Origin: Galerina marginata
Lineage: Eukaryota; Basidiomycota; Agaricomycetes; Agaricales; Galerinaceae
Assembly: GCA_023014335.1 (NCBI GenBank)
Contig: JAECYW010000023.1
Location: 806,001 to 870,000 of the forward strand
Reading direction: 5' to 3'
DNA length: 64,000 bases
Part shown: in pieces, positions 11,929-26,082 of the stretch
Layout: each line of letters starts with the position of its first letter
Numbering within the stretch: the first letter of the stretch is position 1
Made by a program: the position numbers and the translations under genes
The notes under the pieces: generated by a model
Databases searched by the model: none
Seen by the model: the letters and a program-made list of their open reading frames with translations, nothing else
Told to the model about the DNA's origin: nothing

Positions 11929-12572
11929 AAGCTACTCTCGACAAATGGTGTTTGGAAAACAAGTAAAATTAATTCTCAAGCCCCATCCCTGTTACATGAT
12001 TTGACTCTTCTTGCAGGGATTTTTGAGGCCTCGAATCAGTTACTGACACTATCTTCCCTGGACATTTCGCCTAGCTTGAAGTACTGTCTTTTCTGTGCTG
12101 GCATTATGCTGTTCAGACTAGCACCAATACTTTAAGACTTATGCAAGACAAGACTTGTGCTTTTATTCCGATCCTTGTTTCCAGATTTTAAGCAGATCTC
12201 CGTCAATTACAATCAGTTAGTATTACTGACCTCTGAGCTACCTCTGAGCCCACTGTCCCCCGGCGAGTCTTGCAGACGACGTTTACCGGTAACTCAAATA
12301 GTTGCCGTACCACGTGCCGATCCGTTGTCTAATCAAATTGTGATTGACCTTTTGAACTTTGAAGCTAGCTTTCGTCCTACGAAAACCGTTATTTGCATCG
12401 TAAAACGGTCTCTGGTTTTTCCACATCGAACAGAAGCATCTGTTCAGGCCCAAAAGGCCAGAACCCATCCAGAACCTCAAACATCCATTGGCCATGGTCC
12501 AACGTACCAAAACAGACGGTGCGGCGATGCAGTATTGCAAGAAGTCGAAATTGAATCGTCCTTGACCTCGAT
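11929..12572. other. Intergenic between HYPK-like and ELP3
   Basis: 644 bases holding the 3' end of the HYPK-like gene and the ELP3 promoter. A long plus-strand frame (12157-12579) overlaps the ELP3 start but has no recognisable motif and is treated as chance. Confidence 0.4.
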
Positions 12573-14884
<2,312 letters not shown>

Positions 14885-15121
14885 TGCGTGATAGAGTTGC
14901 ACGATCATCGGGTGGTCCATTATCGACAAGATTTGGTATTGATTAGATCCAAGTTAGTGCTGTTGTACATTAATTCAATATGCAGACCTTAATACATTTA
15001 TTGATAAGTAATAAGTTTATCCTCCATTTACGTCCGATGTTTTGAACCTTGGGTTCCTCAGACTGGTCCGAATCGAACCCCAGAACGGTTCAGCGCACAA
15101 GAACTGTAATTCAATTCCTTT

Positions 15122-16300
15122 CTACGATGGATCACCCATCACAAGTGTATGGAAGTTAGGAAACACCAGCTCCTCTTCAATGGTCTTGCGGATGACGTCC
15201 TGGATAAATCGTTCCACTCGCGTGACATTCTTCAGCACATGCTTGTCCGCCTGACCAATCTCGCTCTCAATGTATATTGATGGAAGAAGTCTCTGCCCGA
15301 CTGGCAGAGGCTTGGAGGAACGTGAAGGGTTACCAGTAGAAGGAGAATCGTCGTCGACGTCTGGAGGTGTTGCAGTGTCGCGCTTGGGCCGATCACCTGC
15401 TGGTCCGTAAGGATCAAGGTCGTCCAGAATGCACAAGTGCACGCGTTTGCGCTCTCCTTCGTATGCTATGGCTACTTCACCGTTGAATACAAGCCCTGTA
15501 ACGGAAAGCTTTATGGGGAGCGACATGAACATAGGCGAGGGGTAATTAATCAGGAGTGAGGTCGTTAAGGTTATGCGGAGATTTGAATGCCAGTCGATGT
15601 GAAGATGAAGTTGTAAATTGGGATGTGGATTTTGTGGAGGCTCGGGTGGGGATGGCTGATCTTCCGAGGTCGGCAGCGAAGGGTCACTCAAGGAGTCATT
15701 AATTGTTACTGGGATTTGTGATGGAGCGTCCGGAATGGCTTGTTCGTATTCGTGACTACTCCTTTGAAAAGGGCCAGCAGAAAAAGGTGTCGAGGGAGTA
15801 GGGCTCCGGTACATGGGCGTACTTTGCCAAAGTGGCTGAGATGGAGGTCTGTATTCAACAAAATTCGGCGTTGAGCCCCACATATCTGCCACCGATATTG
15901 GGACCGGCGAGCGCATGGTGGGCATCGACGCAAACAAATCTGTTGGTCCGCCACGCCCGTATCGAACATGCGGCGGGAGGTGCTGGTACGCCAATGATTC
16001 TTCTCTACCGACAGCTCGTCTTGAGACCCATTCAAAGCCTTCTTCGTCCTCAGCGCCTTCTGTGACTTTGACAGGGCCTCTGTCGGACTCGTCGTCGTCA
16101 TCTTCCAGAAAATCGCGATAAATGTCGCGCAAGTCAACCAACTCGACGTCCGGCGCTACAGAGCCAAATTCCAGTGAAGTAACCTCGACCGGTCCAATAA
16201 AAGATGGTCTTTCGGCATTTCCAAGTTGTCTATTAAGAACATCGACAAGGTACGACGCAAAAGAGGAATCGAGTTTGATCCATTCCAAGTCTATTGACAT
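15122..16300 (-). CDS. MDM12: ERMES complex subunit Mdm12
   Basis: A single uninterrupted exon of 392 aa beginning MSIDLEWIKLDS, the diagnostic start of Mdm12. Mdm12 is the cytosolic SMP-domain protein of the ER-mitochondria encounter structure; with Mmm1 and Mdm34 it forms a hydrophobic conduit for phospholipids and is needed for mitochondrial shape and inheritance. The SMP fold is split: an N-terminal piece (residues 1-70, GPVEVTSLEFGSVAPDVELV), a long acidic and Pro/Ser-rich insert, and the C-terminal piece (LHLHIDWHSNLRITLTTSLL, SLPIKLSVTGLVFNGEVAIA, then FIQDVIRKTIEEELVFPNFH). The insert is typical of basidiomycete Mdm12. No signal peptide or membrane helix is present, as expected. It is convergent with ELP3, with 237 bases between the stop codons. 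Confidence 0.96.
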   Translation of the reverse strand: MSIDLEWIKLDSSFASYLVDVLNRQLGNAERPSFIGPVEVTSLEFGSVAPDVELVDLRDIYRDFLEDDDDESDRGPVKVTEGAEDEEGFEWVSRRAVGREESLAYQHLPPHVRYGRGGPTDLFASMPTMRSPVPISVADMWGSTPNFVEYRPPSQPLWQSTPMYRSPTPSTPFSAGPFQRSSHEYEQAIPDAPSQIPVTINDSLSDPSLPTSEDQPSPPEPPQNPHPNLQLHLHIDWHSNLRITLTTSLLINYPSPMFMSLPIKLSVTGLVFNGEVAIAYEGERKRVHLCILDDLDPYGPAGDRPKRDTATPPDVDDDSPSTGNPSRSSKPLPVGQRLLPSIYIESEIGQADKHVLKNVTRVERFIQDVIRKTIEEELVFPNFHTLVMGDPS

Positions 16301-17107
16301 TGTCGTCGCCGTAATAAAGGAGGGTGAGTCACATGATTCCTATACCGAAGATTAAATTCAAGTCCATTCTACAATGTCGTAGTAAAATAAAATGAAGTCC
16401 GAGATGAGTAAGAGATGGATATGTAAACTATGGTACGTCTATGCTGTAATGCAGAATAACAGTTTTCCTTTTGTCAAAGTTGATAACCAGAGAAAAGATG
16501 CCAAGAACCCGGATTTCCAACGGTCAAATCCTAGATTCTCTTGCTCGAGTCAGACGGACCCAAAACTATCATTACACGAGCCCAAAGGCAGCGTACTTCT
16601 TGCATAACGGGGAATTGGGGGTGGGCCCAACACAACGGCTTGGCCAAACACCGACATCCCACTCGTCGTGCCAGACCCCGAAATGAAATAACCATCGTTG
16701 AGTCCGTTAATGAACTCGTCACCGCCTCTTCCGCCATGTGGGGTATGTGCTTCCGCCCACGATGCCCGTGAGCCACTGGGAAGCAAACTTTGTTACAACG
16801 TCGGCGGGAGCCTGGGCTGGTTCTCGAAAGCCTTTGTCCTACTTTGGGAGCGAATGTTGATCGTGGCGTAGCGGTCATTCGACAGAGATCTCAAGATAGC
16901 GTTGCATTTAGTGGTACGAAGGTGTTCCCGTAGTACGGCATCCGTCGTTGATATCGGTAAGCTCGATATGTCGTAAACTTCGAATGGTATTTGAATGGAA
17001 AAAAATGTTTGGGTTGCCGAATGCGGGGGAAAGGTGACTAAACAATGACGATGGCGATATTGCGCTGTGTTTGTGGCAGTTCTCGACATGAAACCCATTG
17101 TCGACTT
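16301..17107. other. Intergenic, MDM12 promoter side
   Basis: 807 bases between the MDM12 start and the apyrase stop. A minus-strand open patch near 16550-16786 is Gly/Ser-rich but has no start context or motif I recognise. Nothing else supportable. Confidence 0.4.
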
Positions 17108-19466
17108 TCATTCAGTTTGCAACCTTCCGTTGACATGGTAGGTACTGTTGGCTCGTGAGATAGCGCCTTGCCGCGGCGCTATCGTTGACAGGTTTATCTG
17201 TGACGCATTTCGTGAACGTGAGGTCATGAGAGACTGTGTGCCTAAAGTATTGATATCATCGAACCCTGATCCTGGGGCAGGTGAAGGAGACCGTGAAGCG
17301 TATTGAGTAGAACTGGCTGTCGAGGAAAATTCATTCGGAAGAGAGTGTGACCTCGTAGGTGAAGAACGTGAATTATTTGGCATCATGTGGCGTAGAATTG
17401 GATTGTTGGAAGTAACAATAGAAAGAGGTGCTTTGGATTTTGGGTGCCCTAACGAGAATACCCGCCGGATCCATCGGCCACGGGAAGTTGGCGAAGGCGG
17501 TCGCCCACCGTTAAGCATTTTCCCCTCTTCCATCAGGTCGCTATAAGCACCGTCACGCCTTGTAGCACTGTGTAAGGTACGCAAACACGAAGCTCGGAGA
17601 CGTCGCCGCATTGGGTAGGCAACGCCTAGGATCAGGAAAATGACGAGGATATAGAACAAAAATAAGACCGGTGAAAAGCCAAGGGAATTCCTGCTCAATG
17701 AAGCCGGAAGATGAGGTGATATCCGTTCTTCCATGCCATCCAGTGAAAGAAATGGCGGTCGGATCGGTTTGATAGGAAAGTGTTCAATGTCTTCGATATC
17801 GTCTATCGGGTCCACCAGTGGTTTGGTCGTCTTTACGAGAGGAGGGACTTCTTTGCTCGCTTCCAGGACCATCTTCCCAAGCGTCCAGCTAATAGCAATG
17901 TCACCGACGGTATCCAACGATTGGAAAGTTGGCCGTCCAAGTCCTTTTTTCTCAGCTTCTTCTGCCACTTTTTCACCGTTAGTCGTGACATTTCCTCCTG
18001 GATCCACAAGGCGAGGCATCTTGATACCTTCGTGGAGGACGTTCGCTATCCAGGCCGCCTTGAAACACTGCATCTGAAGCCGAGGTAGCTCCACCTGCGG
18101 TCCCCATTGGCCAGCGCCCACAACTTTACCGTTTTCCACGACTTCGCCATCGCCACCAAGCCGGTGTCGCGTTCTGGACTCCTCGTGTTCTTTGAGAATG
18201 CCTTTCCAATCTCTGGAACAGAAATCTGACGCCGCACGTTCGTATTGCACGAAGTCATATGCACCTCCGAGTCCAAAAATATGTTCCGAGGAGTACCAAT
18301 ATTCTGACACACCAATGAACTGGGAAACAGAAAAATCTATTGGCGGGACGTGCACGCCATTCATGAGACATGGCGTGTCAGGGCAGGGGGAACTGGTGTT
18401 GAGTAAAGAAGCCGTTTTCTTCATGCACTGTTCAAAGGATCCCGTGCCAATCATTTTATGTGATTTTTTCAGGTGGGCGGTCGCTGGATTCGTGGAATGA
18501 ATAGGCAGTTCTTTTAATTCGAGGTCTTTGGGAAGGCATGGGTCTGGTATTAAGTGGTGTTTGTCGTCGTCGTCGTCGTCGTCTCCCTCGTCATCGTCAT
18601 CATGGTCGTGTTTAGATCTCGTCGCGTCGAACTCTGTGACTGCCTTCCCAACATATCGTTCGCGGGCTTGATTCGTCCCGTAACCTAGCCATGTCGTTAC
18701 AAATACTTTATGGTGTATTTCTTGACCTCCGAGTAAACGCAATCGGACGTCAATCAGGTCTTTCGTCTTGGCCTGGTTCTCCGCACTGGGTTCAAACGCT
18801 ATCTGCGTAGACGCTCCGCCCATATCGAGAAACCCGTACGTCGTCCTATCTTGACTGGATCCAGAAAAACCGTTCATAAGATAATTGACCGCTATCCATC
18901 CGAAGAGTCCTTCCTCTTCTCCGGTTATAATCCGTACACTGGACCCGCATGGCCCGCTAGCGGAGGGGTCATCAATCTTGAAATGCGAGTGCGTCACGAG
19001 GAAGCGACACGTCTCATGCAAAACTTCAGCCTGCTTTTTGGGCGTCAAGAGACGCATGCCAGCAGTCGCCAGCAAGAAGAGCGGGGTGTCCTTTTGTAAT
19101 GACGGAGGGATGTGTTCTCGGGCATGGCTCAATAAAGGGCGTAGATATGTCCCGACATCTTCGGGCTTATCTGCCAAGGATGATAGTCCTAACCACCATC
19201 GTGTCCGTAGTCAATATAGGGGGCTCCGAATGTAAATTCAAAATCTACTCACCAGGTTCAACTTTGGTTACCCATAAATCATTGTCCCGAGTACCTTTCT
19301 CAACCTTCGGAAGGGTATAAGCAAGCTCGCTGCCTTTTTTGACGTTCATAGACCGCGGGTCCCTCCAACTGTATATTTGCAATCTCGACCCCGACGAGCC
19401 AGCGTCGATGACGATTCCAAAATGCCGTCCTTTTAGCCACGGGTCATTTGCCGTCGGAGGCGCCAT
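17108..19466 (-). CDS. YND1: Golgi-type apyrase (GDA1/CD39 family, Ynd1-like)
   Basis: Two exons, 19466-19253 and 19188-17108, encode 764 aa. Apyrases of this family hydrolyse NDPs and NTPs; Ynd1 does so in the Golgi lumen, producing the NMP exchanged for nucleotide sugars during glycosylation. All five apyrase conserved regions are visible: VIDAGSSGSRLQIYSW, LATAGMRLLT, GEEEGLFGWIAVNYL, GFLDMGGASTQIAFE and DTVGDIAISWTLGKM. One membrane helix at about residues 572-595 (PVLFLFYILVIFLILGVA) is followed by a basic RRRLRAS and a long Ser/Pro-rich cytosolic tail, the layout of Ynd1 rather than of Gda1. An unusual run of Asp between two His-rich patches (about residues 262-285) interrupts the catalytic domain after conserved region 4; it could bind divalent metal or be unstructured. 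No N-terminal signal sequence is obvious. Confidence 0.93.
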
Positions 19467-19773
19467 TCTCTTTGGTTAAAACTTCACCGCACAATGGCGA
19501 CTGCAGTAAAAGCCAGTGGATATGGCCGCAAACGAACTGAGGCCAGGTTGGGGCTATGACCTGGAAGATTGAGGAGTTTGCTGAAAGCGATCAAACATTT
19601 TTCGCCTTATTCGGTCTCGATACCGAGAGCACACGTGGCACTTCTTCGCTAATCTTATCTCTTGCAAGAAACGTCAAAACTCCAAGTAGTTGTTTGTAGT
19701 GTACTCGTATATACAAGGGATGTAACTAGGTAGTGAACACAGTACAAGAGGGAAAGAATTGTACAGAAGAGCA
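19467..19773. other. Intergenic, apyrase promoter side
   Basis: 307 bases upstream of the apyrase start and downstream of the next gene's stop. No repeat or RNA gene is seen. Confidence 0.4.
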
Positions 19774-22521
19774 TTACTCTTGATAGTTGTGTGTAGAGAC
19801 GTTCCTTCTGGGCCTAGCCGATGAACTTGCATTCCTTCCCTGCTGAGCCTTCCTTTCCTGTTTAGCCTTTAGTTGTCGGATCTGGGCCTCTCGTACACGC
19901 ATGATATCCATTACCCAATCCTTCTCTTGCAACAAAGTTTGTCCCTTTTCAGCTAATATTTCTTCTTCATTCGGAGAGAGTAGCGTAATTGATGTGCGAT
20001 CGCCAGAGCGCCATAGCAGAATCTGGCGAATGGCTTCCGGAAGTAGAACATTGGTGCAGTACTAGGGTAGGCAAGTTTAACAAGGTCACGACAGCAGACA
20101 TGTTTGCAAAGTACTTACATCAATTTTCGCAACGGGGTTCAATAACTCAAAATCCTCGCAGCCTTGTTGCCTTGATTTGAGCTGTAGGCCAGATACCACT
20201 TGATCGTTTTCGGTGTTAGTCAGTTCTGAGACTTCGTTGTCGATATCATCCACTATGGTGACCAAAGGCTAGAAAAGGGAAGGGGTAAAAAAGAAAACGA
20301 CAAGAAGCATACAGAACACGTGCCTCCGTCTCGGTAACAGAGAGTGCCAGGAAGCTCGAGGGAGGAGGGGACATCTCGGCGTCAGAAACCTAGAACGTCG
20401 TCAATAACAATATAGAAATGCTAAGAAGAAATAAATACCGGGTCGACATCAGAAACGGAAGATGGTCCGAGCTGCGAAAAGGCAATGAGAGAGTGAATCT
20501 GAGGATCATCAAAAATAGAACTAACCTCGACTCTAGAAGTTGGACATGAACTCGGCGGCATTTCTGGAGGGGAAGAAACCAAAGCATCTGTCAAAGGAGG
20601 GGACGCAAACCGCATAGAACCCAGATCATCATGACCAATATCACTTAACGAGGGCTCTGCCATGGGCAGTTCCAGTGGCAAATGCTGTTCCCCTTCATCT
20701 TCTTTATGGACTGTATCTGGCATCGGTGAAAATTTGTCCCTTTTCACGACCCCTCCGTCCCTCAGGCACCATTCTCGGATGAACAACTGGAGCTGATCAA
20801 CCTCTTTCGGGTCCATACTCCCTCTCTTCCATGCCTGGTCTGCAACACTGTGTCTGTGGAGACCGCCCTTGATGAACTTGTCGTGTTTTTCTTTCGATGG
20901 TAGGTAGTTGTCGTTCAAGATTGCATGCAAGACATTCTTCGTATACGCGAACTGTTCTCTGAGGGAAAGGTTGACAAATTCGTCTGGGGAAGGAGGTGGA
21001 TCAAGAGGGGCTGGACTCGGAGATCTTCGCAAGAGATTAACTCTGGAATGAATGTCCTCGTCTCCTTCCTCATCGTTTACGACCTCCACAACCCGGCTCT
21101 CAATTTTTCCAAGCTGGGGGATAATGTTAATATTAACACGGGCAAGGCAATTATTCATGGTGCTCACTTTACAGGTAGCAAACTTAGGGTCAGTCATAAC
21201 ATAGAACCATGGGCGCTCAACACCTCCTCTAGAGCCGTCCAGCCAAAGGACACCATATGTGCCTTTCGATTTTGCTTTCCCGGGAGGAGTATATGTTTCG
21301 ATGCGAGCAGGCCAATACCACTCCCCCAGCGTTTTATCTTTAGAAAGGACAAGCTCCCCAGGTATCGCCAGTACGCTTGCTTCGTCCTTGTCCACGTTTA
21401 CGGCATCAGCATCAATAAGGGAGTCCGCACTTTCCTCGCGCTTGCGTTTGCCTCTCTTTGTGGCACTGATAATTGAATCCCCGTTCAAGGGCTTTCTAGG
21501 CAGCTGGCAAAGATATAGCGGTAGTTCCTTTTCGTCGCTGTCCGAACCTGGTGGGAGTGGTACGGCATCAACCTGCATTTCCAGTAGGGCCTCGTTCCAT
21601 CTTCGCCCAACTTCGTCCTCGTCACGTTTTTGCTTCTTTTTGGGAGAGGCGAGAAGATTTTCGAGCGAGACAGAACGTGAGGGTGAAAAGGTCGGGGTGT
21701 CGAATCGCAAGTTGGAAAGGGAAATATTCTGAGAAAGAACATTGGCATCAGAGGGTTCGTGTATCTGGACAGATTTGCGTCCTTTTCCAAAAAGTTTGAC
21801 TTTGAGAGGAAGATCGGCTTTTTTGGGACTTAAAATCTACGGAAAGCTGTGAGAACTCCTTCAATTTGTCAAGCATCATCAATGTACGTACCTTGCCTGG
21901 CCACCACAACCCGCTTTGGTCTTCCTCCTGGTCATATACGACCATTGTCGTGGGGTTGATCAAAACCCATACGTAAGTGCCTAAGCTGGGGGCTTTCCAG
22001 GCAAGCTCATTGCCGCGTTTAACGGGTTTGGAAGTCGACGCTTGAGGAGCTTTTGGCCTAGGCACAACGGGTTTGGATATCGTGTTCACAAATACTACCT
22101 CGTCTGCGCTGGTCGAACACGTCTCGGAAGATGACAGCGAGGTGAGGTCCGACAAATCGTCCAAGTCAGTTGGAGAATAAAGGGGGAGTAATGGTGGAGA
22201 TGGCGCCTTCTTGGCAATGGGACGAGGACGCGGGACAGTTGAAGTAGAAACTCCCACTGGAGCAGCGCTAGGCAACGTAGATTCTTGAAGCAACGGAACG
22301 GAATTCCCGGAAGCAGAAGGCAAGTTGGCCTTAGCCTTTTCCTTGACTTTGAAAACCACCCTGCTCGACTTTTCCCTTTTTCCGTACTTGCGCTGCGCAG
22401 TAGCGCGTCGTTTCACCAGAGACGCTCCTCCAACATTGTCTGAGCGAGAATCCGAGTCCAGCTGGCCTCCAGAGTCATTTGCAGCAGCATTGGCCATCTC
22501 CAAAGGCGTGATACCGTCCAT
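19774..22521 (-). CDS. Protein with two PWWP/Tudor-like modules, function unknown
   Basis: Five exons, 22521-21892, 21836-20439, 20389-20318, 20268-20119 and 20061-19774, encode 845 aa. The N-terminus is basic and low-complexity (VKRRATAQRKYGKREKSS). Two Trp-rich segments look like the start of PWWP or Tudor folds: GTYVWVLINP...LWWPGK at about residues 185-210, interrupted by intron 1, and LGEWYWPARIETYTPPG...GTYGVLWLDG at about 365-405, ending with a RPWFYVM block. Between and after are Ser/Asp-rich linkers and basic patches (SPKKKQKRDED, KRGKRKREES) that could be nuclear localisation signals. The C-terminal 140 residues are helical and charged (coiled-coil-like RVREAQIRQLKAKQERKAQQ). PWWP/Tudor modules usually bind methylated histones or DNA, so a chromatin role is an inference; I do not recognise an orthologue. 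The third donor (CGT|GTTCTG) is weak, so exon 3 is the least certain part. Confidence 0.75.
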
Positions 22522-22719
22522 GACTTATTCAAAACGTTGAGTGGGCATAACGAGGACGATGTCAACTGGTTGGTGGTGAGAGGCCTTGTATTTCCGTCGG
22601 TGTCACGCATCCACGCGACTGTCACAGGTTCTCGTGACTCAATGTTCGCGTTGTCCATATGATGGTTTTGGAAATTTTCCTTTCTGGGAATCTCCGCCAA
22701 AAGCAACGCTTGATGGCAT

Positions 22720-22802
22720 GGCGCTATAGTGTAGTGGTTATCACTCGAGATTTTGACAAATTTCAAGATTCTCGAAACCCAGGTTCGATACCTGGTAGCG
22801 CC
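22720..22802 (+). tRNA. tRNA-Gln (anticodon UUG) with 12-nt intron
   Basis: The acceptor arms GGCGCTA and TAGCGCC pair perfectly, the D arm has GTGTAGTGGTTATCAC and the T arm is CCAGG-TTCGATA-CCTGG. The anticodon stem is CGAGA (22746-22750) with TCTCG (22770-22774). The loop reads T-T-TTG-A, giving anticodon TTG at 22753-22755, followed by a 12-base intron (22757-22768) at the canonical position 37/38 and then T38. The mature RNA would be about 71 bases before CCA addition. It lies 199 bases upstream of the PWWP-like gene, divergent to it. Confidence 0.92.
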
Positions 22803-24728
22803 TTCTTTGCAATTGGCGCAACATGTACTTTTATGGCGATGTTTTGTTGATCCTGGTCGTGTGGCGCACAATTGAGCGTCTCGGTGAGCTGCTTGGCATG
22901 CCGCAGAACCATACAAAACCGTCGGCAAATTTTTGGCTGACAGGGGGTACCCTATTAATCCTTGAAAAAGTATTCTAGGAATGACTGCAATTTGGTTCTG
23001 AAAATTTCTTGTCGACAAAAAACCCAAGAGGTAATTTTTAAGTAATTGTCAAGATTTTAGAATGTATGGTCCAGTGCAGTCCAGTGCGCTAGGATATATT
23101 CGCCTATCTCAACATGAAGGCCCATTTTTAGTCTATTACTTGAAGGCGTACATGGGCAACTGGGGGGGGATTTAGAAGAACAATTTGACTTATCAAAGTC
23201 CCATAAAATATCCATGATATAACGTCAGTAAGGCCTTCCTGGCCAGAAGCGTCTGGAAGGAAGGAAGCGACATACTTCCAGAGAATTATCATTTGAACGC
23301 CTAACTTTCAGTTACAATTTTATCTATCATATGGATCGACGCTGACAATTGTTCAGTCCAGGTCGGTTCGAGCTTGACGCCACACATATGAAGTCCAGGC
23401 TCTCGGCACCTGAAAATTAATTTTACAATGACAAGTGGTAATATGAGCAACAAGAATAGAAGAACAGGATGAGAACAGAAGTGTCTTCGACATACTCCGC
23501 TTAGCAGTCTTGTTCTACAGTTACTCGGGGCAACCGTAATCTCCAAGATAGGCCTATCGAAAAAAAATTCTACCTCTTTTTTGTAGTAAAGTAAAAACCC
23601 AAGTGAGGATAAGGTGATTCAAGGAGTACTTCACTTTCCCTCCAACGCGAATCAGAGGTGCCCATGCCGCAACACTCGGGCTTCCTGGCCGGATTCCTGA
23701 CGGCGTCCTCGTAGATATGGGCCCACTCGCAGCTGTACGAGTGATCCCGGCGGAAGTTTAGCCGTTCCAGGGCATAAATTTTAGGTGATGGGTATACATG
23801 TTGGGCAGGGAAACGAAGGGAAGCGAACGTGCTAGCCTGAGGTAGCCATGTAGACTGTCGAACTTCCAAGTTCAGACATTGTCAGGCCGGATATGAAAGC
23901 CGTTATAGGTCGTGATATCATCGATAAAGGCCATCGAGCCTCGGAGGAAACTGGCAGTCTGTCTGATGAAGACAAGGCTGCCAACAGGATTGGACGGCGT
24001 TGCGAGATTGTGAATTGCTTGCGCCAACTTGGGAAACAGCTGCAAGCCCGCAGCACCGTATCAGTGACGATATCTTTACTCGAAGCTGGCCACGTTTTGT
24101 TTTATAATGGGATCCACCTTAGGGTCCATCCCGCCGTAGGGTAAATAATGAGAGAATCGCCTTTCATGAAACGCACGCGTCGCAATACTCTGCTATCTGC
24201 GCGTGCAGGATTGTCCGATCGGACCGTCGGCCGTGACACTGACAGCACTCCACGAGGCACGGATTTTGGAGTCCATGGCAGCCTTCTTGTCCGTCCAGGC
24301 AGTCGGTGGGAGGGAACGTTCTTGCTTCGCAGTGCAAAAAAATCGAGAACAGCGCCGTTCCAGTTTGTATCGGATGAAGGGTATTAAAAGCATAGTTTCC
24401 AGATTTAGGAAGTTCCTACAAGATATGAAACTGAACTTGCTACGATAGGCATAGCGATTGGGTAACATGCGTTGCATAGGCCGGTGTACTTTGTCAAGGT
24501 TATGGATCATGGATTAATGATGGTAAGTAGAATGCGAGGATATCCCATGATGACCGCGATAGGTTCATCATCGATGAAGAACGAGGAAGACAGTCGGAAA
24601 AATCGAGGGAATGAAAGGTAGAGGTAAAGGGTTCTATAGGCAAACAAGAATAAGTAGCGCGAGTCGTTTCATGTGTTGTGTTTCTTCGGTCTCTTCGTTT
24701 TGTTGTCTTTCCTGCCACAATATCGCTG
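22803..24728. other. Intergenic, no gene seen
   Basis: About 1.9 kb after the tRNA gene. Several 60-100-codon frames exist on both strands but carry no motif, no consistent splice sites and no start context. I see no supportable gene or repeat. Confidence 0.35.
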
Positions 24729-26082
24729 TCACCGACCCTGATCAGCATCAGCCCTATGCGACGCTCCTATCGAATGACGCCTGGAGAGTTTTCTCCCACT
24801 GCTAGACGAGCTCCGCGATGACCCCGCCGAAGAGAACATGTTGAAGTGAAACAGGCGTTGGAAGAACGGTTTTTTCCCACTGAATCCATAGGGGGTGGTA
24901 GGTGATTTATTTGTGGACGTAGCAGTTACTATTGATTGCTCAGGACTAGGAGCCTGTAAGAATTTAGGCCATATCGTCAGCAAAGTGCGTAGTCTTGCGC
25001 GCTTCTTGTCGACTTACAATCACATGAACTTTCTGGCCATGCGCCGGTAGGACGTAGTAAGTACTGCCTGATTTCTCAGTTCCTAAAGTCTCGGCTGATT
25101 CTGCGGGATTCATTCGCGTTGAGCGCCCCAACGAGCGCATTCGATCACGGTTTTCATTCATCCTTACATCATGCGCTGACGACGTATGTCGGTGCGACCC
25201 GACCGACGGATACGGAGTAGGATAAGTAGGAGGATACTGGCCGGGGGCTGGCGGAGCAGAGTGACTGTAGATCATGCCATTCGGCCCCATTTGCGGCGGG
25301 TGGTGGAACATAGCGGGAGGAGAGTAATTAGGGCGTTGAGTATGATGGGAAGGAGCATAAATTATCGCAGGTGGGTGCTTTGCATGCGCATGTCGGGGCC
25401 ATTGGTGATGCGGTTGTGGTGCAAAACTGACCTGCTGAGGAGGCGCAGAGTGTGGTTGCGCAGCCTGAGATGGGTAATACGGTGATTGGGATTGCATGTG
25501 CGGCGGAGGTAGGAAAGGGGGCAGATCGGGCACCGGCTCGTGGTCCTGGTGTCTGTCCGATGTTCTAGGAACTGACCTCGATCGGTTATGGCTAGGGCGA
25601 GAAGAGCTGGACGAAGTGGGGACGTCGCCATAGGACGGCAAGATTCGGATTTCCTCTGGCGCGCGAGAGTCGGGGTCGTGTCTGCGGGACTGCGACCGGT
25701 ACGACGGTGATTCGCTGCTGGAACCCGACCTGGTATGATTAGGCGAGTGATTATATGAAAGTGTGCGTGATCGACCCAAGTTAGGTTCTTGATGTCTTTT
25801 AGAACCTGATCTGCCCATCCCGTAAGCAGCATTGGGATGAGGAATGGGGACGTCAGGACGTCCATCATTGTACCGCAAAACCATCTTTGGGGGCGTCGAG
25901 TCGGTGCTATCGGCCTCTGAAGGTGGTGATGAGGGCACCAGACCATCTAGAACTGACGGGGGGACTGAAGGCGAGTAAAGCTCAGCATCTTGCGGCGACA
26001 TTGAATGGATCCAGTACGCTGTCCTCTCGCGAGCAGACATGTACTCGCGATAGGCGTGCGAGGAGGTTGTGTACTCCGTCAT
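24729..26082 (-). CDS. Disordered Pro/Ser/His-rich protein, conserved C-terminus
   Basis: Two exons, 26082-25018 and 24953-24729, encode 429 aa. The N-terminus (MTEYTTSSHAYREYMSARER) is the only ordered-looking part before a long Pro/Ser/His/Arg-rich region with SR-like patches (SYRSQSRRHDPDSR, HNRSRSVPR). A short conserved-looking block, GSTYYVLPAHGQKVHVI, sits at the exon junction, and the second exon gives KSPTTPYGFSGKKPFFQRLF followed by a Ser-rich basic end (GRKLSRRHSIGA) that contains a possible basophilic-kinase phosphorylation site (RRHS). I recall this C-terminal arrangement from hypothetical proteins of other agarics but know no function. There is no signal peptide, membrane segment or catalytic motif. 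The intron between the two blocks is 64 bp and has good GTAAGT and ACAG ends. Confidence 0.75.

Noticed and set aside
16550..16786. Gly/Ser-rich minus-strand ORF beside MDM12
   Set aside because: No start, splice partner or family motif.
22413..23027. 204-codon minus-strand ORF across the tRNA and the PWWP-like gene start
   Set aside because: It is a shadow of the tRNA and of the true first exon in another frame.
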